A stretch of 64,000 nt of DNA, taken from contig NGZR01000007.1 of assembly GCA_002197995.1 (NCBI GenBank), positions 2,624,399 to 2,688,398 on the forward strand, written 5' to 3'. Origin of the DNA: Gaeumannomyces sp. JS-464 (Eukaryota > Ascomycota > Sordariomycetes > Magnaporthales > Magnaporthaceae). The position numbers and the translations under genes are program-made. Positions 45,625 through 56,178 of this stretch are shown in pieces (the first letter of the stretch is position 1; the number at the start of each line of letters is the position of its first letter). The notes below the pieces were generated by a model, which did not search any database, was not told the origin of the DNA, and worked only from the letters and a program-made list of their open reading frames with translations.

Positions 45625-45673
45625 AGCTGCGCTATCTTCCTTTCGATAAAGTATTAAATAGGATTAGTTAAAA

Positions 45674-46151
45674 TGCTACAATTAAAGGTTTGCTTTTAAA
45701 ATAAGGCACCTTAAAAGTGGGGAGGATAATATCGCCGGTATTAATAATAAAGGATTACGTAACTTAAAAAGATAATTTAATTGTTTGCTTTAAAGGATGT
45801 TTAAAAGCTAACTTAGGTTAACTAATGCTAAAGCTTTAATTAAAGCTATTTAAAACAATAAGAAATCCATTTTTTATATATACGCTGCTTTTTACCTTAT
45901 ATTAGGTTAAATTTGTAAATTTATAACCCTTTTAGCACAAATTTAAAAATCCTTTTTAGTTTTATAAATTTGTAGTTTTATTAATATAAATCCAAAAATC
46001 CCTTTTAGCTTTATGGATTTGTGGTTTTATTAACACAAATTTAGAAATCCAATTAGGAGCACGTAACTTTACGTGCCCGGGTGCGGGGCAAAAGCGCCGT
46101 TTAGGACCCTTTTCGTCCTGCCGTTTTAAAGCTTGCATATTGGTCGTAATA
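45674..46151 (-). repeat. LTR (5' LTR of the element), 478 bp
   Basis: Starts TGCTACAATTA and ends GGTCGTAATA on the + strand. It has more A/T than the left LTR. The hairpin arm GGGCACGTAA has become GAGCACGTAA (46057-46078) and the terminal CA has become TA. The copies carry different transitions, so both were mutated independently. Confidence 0.93.
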
Positions 46152-46156
46152 AAACT
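46152..46156. repeat. right copy of 5-bp target-site duplication (AAACT)
   Basis: Matches 38921-38925 exactly and directly follows the right LTR terminus. Confidence 0.88.
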
Positions 46157-46647
46157 GCCACTTTTTTACGGACGGTTTTCGCTGCGATTTCCACCCGAAA
46201 AGTAAATAAGCTACATTTGTTATACTATTTACACATATTAATTATAATATTTGCAAATTAATAATAACGCGAGGAAATTACCATTCCTATTAGCAATACG
46301 CTTAAAAGCAACGCTACTTCGTTTTCCGCTTGTAAAACCTCCACGTCGTCGACTTTAAAACGGGCCGTAAGTGCTTTTATCGAAATGCAAACCCGGTTAA
46401 GCAAAGCCGCAAAACCATTATTGCACTTGCACGTAACATAAAAAGCAAGGAAAAAAAGGTTGTTATTATAATGGATAACGATGCTGCGGACCGTACATTA
46501 ACCGTTGCGGTCCCTACTTTTAACCGCGGAAAAATTACGCAATTGCGTCGCTTGCTAAATATAGCCGTTATTAACACCACCGGTAGCGTCCGCAAATTCC
46601 TGCGCGCGGTTTCCAACCGTTTTAAAAAGATCGTCGGCGAAAAGTAA
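46157..46647 (+). pseudogene. 3' part of the retrotransposon-interrupted DUF3716 gene
   Basis: Joining the left exon through one copy of AAACT, the frame runs straight on from ACAN into CHFFTDGFRCDFHPKSK, completing the CxNC...GxxC part of the DUF3716 Cys pattern. A GTAAAT donor at 46202 and an AT-rich stretch suggest an intron there. From about 46380 a second frame on the + strand (IIALARNIKSKEKKVVIIMD, NDAADRTLTVAVPTF, RGKITQLRRLLNIAVINTTG, VRKFLRAVSNRFKKIVGEK-stop at 46647) aligns by pattern with the C-terminal helical region of the intact gene at 17.7-18.8 kb (RMLQVPISAEF...LRRVL). The minus-strand open frame 46377-46616 is only its shadow. The exon joins between 46202 and 46380 are not resolved. 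Confidence 0.75.
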
Positions 46648-46949
46648 AAAGATTACACATAAGTTACGCGTTGCTTTTATTAGAAAAATAATGTTTAAAG
46701 TAAATACCCCAAATTTACGCCGGCGTGCGTGTAACGTAACGAAATAACGAAAAAACGATTTTCCATTTACAATTTGCTTTTACTATTAACAACGTAACTA
46801 TGCGTGCATTTTCCAGCTGTGTAATATATTAATAAAGTGAAAAACAAATTAATTAATTATAAATTAACGTAATAAAACCTTTGGAAATATAACATTATAT
46901 ATTTTTTTCCTATTTTTTAACGCTTGTTATTCCGATTCCAATAATAAAA
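46648..46949. other. AT-rich spacer
   Basis: Between the DUF3716 fragment and recognisable Helitron coding sequence. No gene seen. The 3' end of the Helitron (expected CTRR with a nearby hairpin on the minus strand) should lie here but could not be fixed. Confidence 0.4.
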
Positions 46950-49900
46950 CTTATAAGTTTTGCACTTTTATAACCCGAGAAAAAGCCATATAAAATTGGC
47001 CGTATATAAAAACTTAATCCCGTAAATCTAAACTAACAAAATTAAAAGATTAGCCTTATGCTTTATTAATAATTATAGCAAAACAAAGCCGTAACGGAAA
47101 TTGCAAACGTGTAATAATAAAAGGAAAATTTTTAAAGCCGGAAAACAGTTTTATACGGGGAATAAAACAGGTTTTACTTGCAAAATCCCTTATAAAAATA
47201 ACTATTTAAATAACGTTTCGTATAAACCGGAATACGGATAACCGCGTTCCGTTACATAACTTATTATTCGGATTTATATTACGCATTAAAATTACCGGAC
47301 AGCTAACTTTTAAATCGAGCGTATGCGGGGAATAAAAGCAAAATCTAAAAAGGCTAAAAAATTTGCACCAAATTAACGGGCTGCATCGCTTTCGTGCTTT
47401 AAAAAATTTGCAATAATTAAAGCTGCAAAACTATGTTTTTCTCTTAGAAAACGCTGGAAAATTTCATAGTTTATAGCTGTAACCCTTAAGTTTTTCGGGC
47501 AAAAAACGCAACGGGCTGCAAAAACTTAAAAATTTAACAAAGAAAATTATAATAAAACATCGGGGTAAATAAAAGAAAAAAAAAATAACGTTCGTAATAA
47601 TATAAATAAAATTAAAAAGGAAAATCCAGTTATATAATTCCGAAATGTAAAAAAAAGTTTAAAGCTAGGAAATAAACGCAACGTTATTATTATCCGCATT
47701 TTAAACCCGCATATTTTGCGTTAAACGCCGGATTTAAAAATGCGGCCAAAATTCGAACCGTTGGATATAGGCATCCACGGTTTTTGCACGATTTCTTTTA
47801 CGAATAACAGGTAAAATTTGTGCAAAATCCCCGCTAAAAATAACAAAAATACTATTAAAAAAAACTCGTTACCCCGCAAATTTTGCAAAGTTTTATTTAT
47901 AATTTCGAAATAATAACGATGTTATATAAAAACTTCGTCCTAAATAATACAAACGGTTTGCGTAAATAAACGTCCTACTTAGGAGTTTTTAATAACGTTA
48001 TAAAAGGAAAAACTATTAAAAACTATAGGGATATTAAAACGGGAGTGTGTAATACGGCCGCCAGGTAAAAGCAAAACCGCAATACCAAAAAAAGCAACGC
48101 ATAAAGCAATTTTATTGCGGGCTTAAAAATAAACTGCAATAGCTTTATATAAAAATGTTTTTCCCGTGCTTTTAGAACTTAATAAAAAGTTAATATTAAA
48201 AGTGTAAAATAAATAATGTATTAAATGCAATATATAAAACGTACTTTGCACAAAAAACGCGGCTTGCGTAACGTTGGTTTTTGTAAAACGAATAAATTCG
48301 TGAAAAATTGCACTTTATTGCGGGTTAAACTGTTGCAATGCAATATTTACGAAAGCTTGCTCGTTATTACCGTTATAGTTTAACTCGCGTGTAATTAACC
48401 GGTTATTACTAGCAAAAAGCCATTGTAGTTAAAATAAAGGAAAGCCGAATTGCGATAAGGTTAAACCCCACCCCGCTAAAGCTTCGCTTATTAAAAACAG
48501 CCCGCAATTAAAATGCGGCTCGTGTAAATTTGCGGGGATAACGGGGTAGCGTGCAACTTGCAATTGCAAATTATCGCAAATAAATTCGCGAAACCGCAAC
48601 CATAAAACAACGCATTTGCAACTTCGTTTCGTAATGCCAAAACAAACAAACTGCGAAGTGTAAACCTAATTGCCTAAACTTTTGCATTTTTAAATGCGAA
48701 TTTTAGCGGCCGTCATTTCCAAAAGTTTGGCTGCAATGCAAGCTTCCCGAAAAGTTAGAAAAATAACGCCGTCGATAATCCGCAAATGCGTAAAAAATTG
48801 TGCATTAGGAATAGTTAATAAAATAACCGTATGTAAAAACATTTACCCGTTATAAAAAGAACGTAATACATACGGCCGATTTGAAAACCACGTTAGCGCG
48901 GAATCCAAATCCGGGTTGTAAATGTAACTTTCCAAACGTACTTTACAAAAAATCAACGTATAACACCGTACGCCCGTTTTCGTTTTAAGAATTATATTCG
49001 AAATAACTTATTAACGTCGACTATTTACGATTTGCAAAATTTGCAAGCTCGTTCGCAGTAAAATCGTTTGGAAAAACGACAGCTTACTAGCTTTTTAAAT
49101 GCATTGCAAGCCGCAACATTGGGGGCCACTTTTCGTGCACCGGAAATTCCATTAACTTAACAAATGCTTCGTGCGGGCAAATATACCTGCTTTGCAAATG
49201 CTTTACAATTTCGTCGTTATTTGAAAATTATAATTCCAAAGTTGCACGGTTACTACCTTTATATACATATTTATATATATATTTTACGGCAAAAACTATA
49301 ACGCAAACTTCCACATTTATATGCGCGTTATATTTGCGGAAAGGTATAGGAAAAAAGAATAACCATCCGGTTATTTAAAAAAACTTCCCGCTTTTTAACC
49401 ATTTTACGGACTTTTTTTCCCGTATTACGGCGTTTGTAAATAAAATAGCCGCTATTAGGAACCGTAGTTTGCGGTTAAATAACTTTGGGAAATTTTTTAA
49501 AACATTTGTTTAGCCATTAGGAGTTGGTTTTATAAAGAGATAATGGTTTATCTTCCTCGCAAAAACCGTATAACATTTATGTAATAATAACTTCCCGCAA
49601 TATTGCGTTTTATGTAATAAAAGGGATTTCCGCAAAAATAAATTTATTAATGTGCTGGGGGTTTTTAAACAAAACCGCATTTTTAAATGCAAAAAAAAAA
49701 GAAAATATAACGATAAGGTAAACCACGCTTTTAATATTCCAAAGTCCAAACAATACCCGCAAAACGCCCGAAAACACCAAACCGTAACTTTTTTAAAAAA
49801 CGGTTACTTTTAAGTTAAAAAACCCGGGTAATTATATTTGGGCGATTTACGGCCGTTTAGCCGGGCTGCAGTTAATCGATAATTTTTTTCCAGTTAAAGT

Positions 49901-51380
49901 TAGCTATAATTGTAATAAAAAAGGAAAAAAGGCCTAAATAACGAACAATAGTTATAAAATCTTAATAAAATGCACGAATAAAACGATTTCCTTTTAAGTA
50001 CGAACAGGTAAAATAATTTTGCGGCCGACGTTTTTAGCGTTGCCGTTTTCGTTGCGAATTTAATTTTGCACGCCAAAGTATAAATCCACCCGTAAACGTT
50101 GCTAGTTATACTTAAAGAAATTTAACTTTTCCTAATTAAAAGCCGCAAATAAATCCACTAATAATTATTAAAATAAACGCCCGAAATAAAAAGGAATAAA
50201 AAAAATACAGCTCGTAAAAATAAATAATATTTATAATATTTATCCACTTAATTTTTTTTACAGCCGAACCAAGTGCAAGTGTTACATTAAAACGGGGTGC
50301 AAATAGTAAATAAATAAAAAAATAACTTTGCGTGCTATAAGGAAAAAAAGCGGATAAGCTAATGCAAAGTAAAAAGGATAACGATAATTAATTCGACGAA
50401 AAGCACTAAAACCGTGGTTTGCAAACCGAAAAGCAAGTATAATATTACGAAAATTACGGCTTTTAACGTCCGGAATAACAGCCGCAACTTCGTTAGTTAT
50501 AAGCAAATTATACCGACGTATATTTGCACCGCGTTTTTCAACTAATCGAAGTTGCGGATTTAATACCACTTATATAAGCCCGCTATTATGCAATATCCGC
50601 TTTCGTGCAATACGGTATAAAGAAATAAAAAAATTGTAATTATATAAAAAGTAGTAAATTTAGTAAGAAAAACGCGATTACCACCAGGGTATTTTAATAA
50701 ACGTTAGTGTAAAGCAGCTTACGGATAAAAAATAAATATCAGCGTATTTCGGCTGGTTTACACTTGCACTAACACTTTTAAATAAATGGTATAACGTGCT
50801 TTGGATTTGAAAATTTATAAACCACCCGTAGTAGCACCTCGGCGAGTAGTGTTGCATTTAACAAACGTAAATGCAAAAGCTGCATTATAATAACGCAAAT
50901 GCAAACGAAAATTAAACTTACGCGGAGTACGGGACGTAAAAAGATTGTAAATAAGCAAAAAGGGACGTGGGTAAAAGGTAAGATAAATGCGGCTTTGTAA
51001 ACAGCACTTTCCAAACTGCGGTTTAGCAGTAAACGAAGCTTAAAAAAAAGGTAAATGTAAATAAGCGTGCAAATTAAAAAAATAAATAAAAAAACTTACT
51101 AATAGCTTTTCATTTAACCAATGCAATGCACCGCAATATTCGCACTCCACGTTTATAAACCCAAAAAGTCGGCTTTAACACGCCAAATACCGTCGGCTGG
51201 TATTTGCGCAAAAAGCGTGTAAAAAGCGGAGGATTGGCATTATCGTTGCCTTTGGCGGCGGGGCGCAAATGGCGCTGCGGAGCCGCAAGTGGCCTTGCGG
51301 GCGGTGCGGGTTCGCAAGCGGACTTTGCGGACCAGGACGATAAGCAAAAGGTGACGATAAAGCGCAGGCGGGGGTGCAAC
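46950..51380 (-). mobile_element. Helitron encoding Rep plus Pif1-like helicase, RIP-degraded, minus orientation
   Basis: Minus-strand pieces in Rep/Helicase order: an N-terminal zinc-finger-like VECEYCGALHWLNEKL (about 51.10-51.16 kb); a Rep region with HINVEVCVIVFAVKYIYKYV followed by YKGSNRATLEL (49.2-49.33 kb, including the YxxxY-type motif); HLKSQQAVVFPNDFTANEL, where the QQ pair is now stops, with STLISYFEYN and GRTVLYVDF (about 48.9-49.1 kb); helicase Walker A STGKTFLYKAIAVYF (about 48.13-48.17 kb) with FGIAVLLLPGGRITHSRFNI; Walker B region DEVFI-HRYYFEIINKTLQNL (about 47.9 kb); IFSGDFAQILPVI (about 47.8 kb); and the C-terminal motifs RLQFPLRLCFAIIINKA and VFIYGQFYMAFSRV (46.97-47.1 kb). 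Many Gln codons are now TAA. Rolling-circle transposition was its function; this copy is inactive. Ends are not determined. Confidence 0.88.
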
Positions 51381-51425
51381 TGGTAGCGGGGTAACGCTTT
51401 TACGGTTGCGGTTGCGGGCGCGCTT
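51235..51425. other. GC-rich island inside the AT-rich block
   Basis: A short stretch rich in GGCGGGGCGCAAATGGCGC-like sequence within otherwise AT-rich DNA, close to the 5' (right) end of the Helitron coding region. It is open on both strands (51204-51386 + and 51110-51379 -). The minus frame continues into the zinc-finger-like N-terminus of the Helitron protein, so it may be its original, unmutated N-terminal coding part. Confidence 0.5.
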
Positions 51426-52578
51426 TAACCTTCGACATGAAATGCAAGTATTATAAGCACGCCTTGAAAATTGGCAGGAAAATCGGCTATAGGTTTCGTT
51501 TTTCGACAGTTTAAGTAATAATGCCTTGTAAAACTACGAGCGTTACGCTTGCGTGCAGGCATATTAAGCAAAGCAAATAAAGTAAAGTGTAAAGGTTAAT
51601 AGGAAATGCAAAATGTAAAAAACATAAATTTAAATGCAAGGAAATTTTAATATGGTAACCCCTTGTATGAAATTTTCTTATCTGCTATTTGCGGCCCGCA
51701 ACGCTAACGCGTGCACCCAATTAAAATTCCTAATAGTAATGTACCCTGCAATGTTAGTGTACAGGGATTTTTAGCCGCAAAAACAGCTTTTGCATTAACA
51801 AATTGTTAAGGAATTAGGTATTTTTACACGCTGCGGCCCGCAAAAAGGTACGATCCCAGCACCCGTGTTTTTGGAAAATCTTAGACGTGGTTAGTAGTAG
51901 ATTGCATGCCTTTGGGAGCGGCATCGGGAAAGACCCCTACTTTTTTTCCCCTAACGCCTGTCTACCGGGGTCACCCCAACAACGCCACATATAACGCGGG
52001 TTGTGGCCTCGGAAGAAAACAGCCAAAACATGGGACGAACTAAAAGGTTTTCACACCACACGCTCCACCAGCTCGGGCACAGCTATTACAGCCGGGAAGC
52101 CTCATAAAGGATCTCGATAGCGTGGATGGAATAAGTCCCGCAACAACCACAACTGGATATAATAGCTACGAAATATTGCGCAGCTACAAAACCCTGCATA
52201 CTTCTTGTTCCACCCGTTGGAGAAGCTTCCAGGCCCTCGGCAAGTGTCGTGGGAAGAGGCAGAGCGGGTAGCTGTGCCGCAGTCCAATGGAGCTTCCCAG
52301 CCCACAAGAGCTGAAGTCCTTAAGTTCGAGTGCTTCGGCTTGGCGACGGCACGGGTAGAGTCTTGGGCTGTGTGTGTAAACGACGGGGCCACGTGATCGC
52401 GCTGCGGAGTTAAACTACCATGTGACAACGCGTGGGGCTGACGTCATCGGCCAAAACCGACCTGGCCAGTGCCGCGTCTTCCAGCACTGGTCTGGAGCGA
52501 CGAGCCTCAAACCACCATTCCTGCACCAAAACAAAGGCCCGACCCTTGATCCTAGCGCAGCCAGCGTTGCCTCCTAAA
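51426..52578. other. right boundary of the transposon block and promoter of the PIP-kinase gene
   Basis: AT-rich to about 51.85 kb, then rising GC. The Helitron 5' terminus should lie in the first part. No host gene is supported; open frames at 52.1-52.4 kb on both strands are featureless. A CACGTGATC box is at about 52390. Confidence 0.45.
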
Positions 52579-53777
52579 ATGAAGATTCGATCGTGGCTTA
52601 TCTCCGACTCCATCCTCGCCGCTGTCTCGACCCCCGGCGACAACGACAACGACGACGAGGGCGGGCGCAAGCGGGCCCTGCACCGACGCATCCTCCGGGC
52701 GACACTCGCCTTCTTTTCCTTCTTCAAGCTCCTTCTAGCACGATATCGGGGAGCCGACTTTCGCGACCTGCGCTCCAGCTGCTGGAAAGCTCGACGAGGA
52801 TGAGTACAATGCCTCGTTCGCCAGACAGTCCGCGGCGGCGGCGGCAGGCAGAGACGCAGAGGCAAGGGAAGAGAGCGCGCCCGCCTCAAGCCTGTCGGCG
52901 ACCTCGGCTACAGCGCGCTCGACCTTCTTCACGACGGCTAACGGCAAGTTCATGGTCAAGTCGCTCCCGCCGCCGTTCGAGCACACCTTCTTCACAACGA
53001 CCTGCTCGACCCGTACATCGCCCACATGCGCCGCCTGCCGCACAGCCTGCTCGTGCGTATCACCGACATGATCTCCACGCCCCTGCCCACGCTCGGCGGC
53101 ATCCTGGGACTCGCGCCGACGCATCACATCATCATGGAGAACCTGCTGTACGGCAAGGAGGCAGTAGGCGCTGGCGGCGGCCACTGGGAGACATACGACC
53201 TCAAGCCCAACGACTACTTCTTTCCCGAGCGCGACCTCGCGGGTGGCAGGCTGGCGCCGGAGAGCGTCAAGGATAAACTTATCGACGAGTTCCCAGACAA
53301 GATCAGGGTCACGGAGCAGCAGAGGCGGGAGCTCCTCGAGACAATGGGTGCCGACACGCAACTGCTGGCCGACCACAACGCCATCGACTACTCACTTTTC
53401 CTGGTGCGGTACCCAGGGCCCAACCACCCCTCCAGGCAGGGCGATGGTGGTGGCGATGACGAGGTGAACGAGGCGGGTAGTGACTCAGGTCTAGCTTCAG
53501 GGGCCGAAGCAGTGCCAGGAGACGTGCCCGTGGTCTCGTCGGATGCGAACTCGTGGGGACGGGGATCCTGGACGCAGAGGGTCGGTGGATTTACCGGGTC
53601 GTGGTGCTGGACTTTTTCTGGGCGCGACACAAGTTTCGCGCGCGGGCCATGACGTCGCTTGTTAAGCTGTTCAACAAGCTCGCGCACAAGGGCCCCATGA
53701 GCATCACGGCCAACCCGCAGGAGTACAGGCAGCGGTTTTTGCGCATGGCGGAGGACATCGCTGTTGCGAGCGCGTGA
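52579..53777 (+). CDS. phosphatidylinositol-phosphate-kinase-family protein, frame broken
   Basis: Lipid-kinase-fold protein acting on membrane phosphoinositides if catalytic. The start at 52579 gives MKIRSWLISDSILAAVSTPG. After frame changes between 52735 and 52985 the kinase core reads TANGKFMVKSLPPPFEHTFF, PYIAHMRRLPHSLLVRITDM and LGGILGLAPTHHIIMENLLY. Next come GHWETYDLKPNDYFFPERDL, APESVKDKLIDEFPDKIRV and NAIDYSLFLVRYPGP. After an acidic insert and a shift near 53570 comes GRWIYRVVVLDFFWARHKFR, then MSITANPQEYRQRFLRMAED to 53777. MENLLYGK, DLK and DYSLFLVRY correspond to the usual PIPK core motifs. The DLKGS loop is DLKPND, and the protein lacks the N-terminal extension of Mss4-type PI4P 5-kinases. 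It is thus a divergent short member whose activity is uncertain. Confidence 0.78.
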
Positions 53778-54811
53778 TGGGGGGATTGCTTGTCGCTGGG
53801 TTGCGAAGCACGGGCAAGGGATGGAATGGAGGGGGTAATTCAGGGGCACTCATTGTAGGAGGGGAGCACGGTAAACAGTCTAGCTCGCTCAACCCACCCA
53901 CCAAACAATGAGTGGATCAGAGATAACATGGACGCGCCCCAACGAGCACGCATGGGATTGGGGCTCCCAGGACATCCAATGATTTGTGACAGGGGGCGAT
54001 ACGCAGCCCGATCGAAGCGAGGGGCTCCTGCAGCGCCCCAGGTCTAGCCCCAACGGAACCCTGTCGCCCTCCAGGGCTGACGGGCCGATGCAACGCGGGG
54101 CACCCCTCCCGGGAGCTTGCTTACTAGACGGAAATTGCGCCTATATTCCACAGGGCGGCCCGGCTGAAACCCCAACACCTGATCAACTCGCATCCTTTGG
54201 TGTTTCTTTTTTGAGGCGCCGTCGCAGGTGCAAAGAACACAACTGGGCCCAGACCTTGTGGCAGTGCCCGGCTTGGCGACGGCCCCATTCAGGCAGACAG
54301 CACAAATGCGCCAGACGGGAGGATCAGGCTCCAATGCAAGAGTGTGCCCGGCCTGGCGTCGCCCCGTACGCAGGTCCACTTGATTGGCCCCATGGCGGCT
54401 GTTGGTTCTGCGATGCAATCCCCAAATCTAACCATGCATGCTGGGGATGCGTTTGGCTAAATTTGGCTTGCTCGAAGCGCGTTGATGCACCCCTCCGCCC
54501 CTCGCTAGGAGCAGGCACACAGGCACGCAGGCTGGGGTCTATTGGCTCAAACACAATAGCCTAACTTTGGTGGTGTTGTTCTGGCCCTGCAGATCCTCCA
54601 CGCTCTCATCACGCCTAATGTGAGGTTTCCCAGGAGAGGGTTGACGATGCGGCGCCCAAAGCCGAGTACAAGAACGTCTTGACGCGCTGTTCTTGTCACC
54701 CGCCTTTCGTCTCTGCTCCAGGCCAACGCCAAGCTCCTCCCTGCACCATTGCACACCATCTCTTTCCAGCCTTCCCCTCCCCTCCTCGCCCGCGCTCCAG
54801 ACCGACCCAGC
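53778..54811. other. intergenic region between PIP-kinase and peptidase genes
   Basis: A 192-codon open frame at 53986-54564 (+) is Cys/Trp/Pro-rich but has no recognisable domain, start context or homology pattern and is opposed by equally long antisense frames. It is not called. The part after 54.55 kb is the promoter and leader of the peptidase gene. Confidence 0.4.
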
Positions 54812-56178
54812 ATGAGTTCCTTCACATTCACGCAGTCGGACGGTTCCAAACGGACCGTTGGAGGCTACCAATATGCCCCGTGCCCGGAATCGGCCAAGCA
54901 CTTTGATGCCTCCCGCGTCGAGCTTGACCATCTGCCGCACAAGGTCGACCTGCGGTATTTCATGACCCCCGTCGAGGACCAAGGGCAGACCAGCAGCTGC
55001 GCTGCGAATGCTACGGCCGGAGCTTACGAGTACCTCGTCAAGCGCTACAAGGGCGATGACGGCTACGACGTGAGCCGCCTGTTTATCTATTACAATGCTC
55101 GCTACCTCGCGACGCCCGGCGGGGTCGACGACAATGGCAGCCAGATCTACAACAACATCGAGGGCCTGAAGCAGTACGGAGCCCCCTCAGAGGCTTCCTG
55201 GCCGTTTGACAAGGACGTAGTCAACACTGAGCCGTCGGGCGAGGTTTACGAGGAGGCCGCCGGGTTCGTCATCGAGGAAACCGAGTCGGTCCCCACTGAT
55301 CTTGTGGCCTGGAAGACGGCGCTCGCCATGGGCCACCCCATCATCTTTGCCTGCAGGCTTTATTCCTCATTCCAAAAGCCCAGGAAGCCGGCCACGTCGA
55401 GATGCCGACCACGCGCGAGCTCCAGGGCGACGGCGACGGCGGCCACGCCATGCTCTGTGTCGGCTATTCGGACCCGGATCAGGTCTTCATCGTGCGCAAC
55501 TCGTGGGGCGACTCGTGGGGCATCAACGGGTACTGCTACATCCCGTATCGGTACCTGATGAACCCGGACCTGAACTGGAACGACTCGTGGATCATCGAGC
55601 GCCTCGAGGCGATCCCGCCCGACGAGGAGCACTGCTGGGCCGACGACGGCGAGACCATCCTCGAGGACGTGGCCGGCGTCCTGGCCGGCTTCGACGAGGA
55701 GCAGTGGGCCCAGCTGATGGACCGCATGGGCGACACCCCGCTCGAGGTCCGCCTGGCCCTGCTTTTCCTCAAGGCCGCCGGTGCCGACGGCGAGGTTGCC
55801 GACGAGGAGTGGGCCAACATGGCCGAGCACCTGACGCCAGTCCTCGAGCAGCTTGGCAGAAACCCGGACGCCGAGACGCTGCTCCACAACACCTTCGAGA
55901 GCTTTAACGACGAGGAGCTCGTCGACGAGACCATTGCTCTCTTTGGCGAATTCTTCGAGGCTGATGTGCTCGCCTCCATCACTGGGCAGCTGCAGGAGAC
56001 CATCGGTTCGGATGGCGAGGCGCACGAGGAGGAGCAGGCGTTTGTCGACCGTGTAATTTCGGAGTGGCAAATTGGGGGTGGCGGGGAGGGCGAAGAGGAG
56101 GCGGCTGAGGAGGAGGCTGCCGAAGGAGAAGCAGGCGAAGAGGAGGCGGCGTACGATTACGACGAGGAAGAGCAGTAG
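54812..56178 (+). CDS. papain-like (C1) cysteine peptidase with acidic helical C-terminal domain, one frameshift
   Basis: The start at 54812 (MSSFTFTQSDGSKRTVGGYQ) shows no signal peptide, so the protein is probably cytosolic. The peptidase core has the oxyanion Gln57 and catalytic Cys63 in TPVEDQGQTSSCAANATAGA, then FIYYNARYLATPG, the catalytic His in GGHAMLCVGYSD and the Asn in VFIVRNSWGDSWGINGYCYI. No propeptide is visible before the core. A one-base loss near 55380 separates the Cys half from the His/Asn half. The C-terminal 190 residues are acidic and all-helical (QLMDRMGDTPLEVRLALLFL, KAAGADGEVADEEWANMAEH, FFEADVLASITGQLQETIG), resembling TerB/tellurite-resistance-type helical domains, and end in a Glu/Ala repeat tail (GEGEEEAAEEEAAEGEAGEE). 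The C1-plus-TerB-like layout is unusual for fungi. The biological target is unknown. Confidence 0.82.

Larger units (their letters stand above)
38926..46151 (-). mobile_element. chromoviral Ty3/Gypsy LTR retrotransposon, RIP-mutated, minus orientation
   Basis: A complete 7226-bp element: LTR (38926-39404), internal region (39405-45673), LTR (45674-46151), flanked by AAACT duplications. Both LTRs read TG...CA, with the right copy's CA mutated to TA. On the minus strand the internal region carries gag remnants (45.62-44.87 kb), reverse transcriptase (about 42.7-42.0 kb), integrase (about 41.4-40.9 kb) and a chromodomain (about 40.31-40.18 kb). That order is Ty3/Gypsy, and the C-terminal chromodomain places it in the chromovirus branch. 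A polypurine tract (AAAAAGGGGGGACC on the minus strand) abuts the 3' LTR at 39407-39423, confirming orientation. Reading frames are full of TAA stops where CAA is expected, and the reverse-transcriptase YxDD motif is YLND. The copy cannot be autonomous. A CAA-to-TAA bias is diagnostic of fungal RIP. Confidence 0.92.

Noticed and set aside
46377..46616. 79-codon minus-strand open frame in the AT-rich block
   Set aside because: Shadow of the plus-strand DUF3716 C-terminal coding frame.
51204..51386. 60-codon plus-strand open frame in the GC island
   Set aside because: Basic, low-complexity and opposed by the frame that continues into the Helitron N-terminal zinc-finger motif.
53986..54564. 192-codon Cys/Trp-rich plus-strand open frame
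   Set aside because: Considered as a small zinc protein, but the Cys are irregularly spaced and antisense frames of similar length exist.
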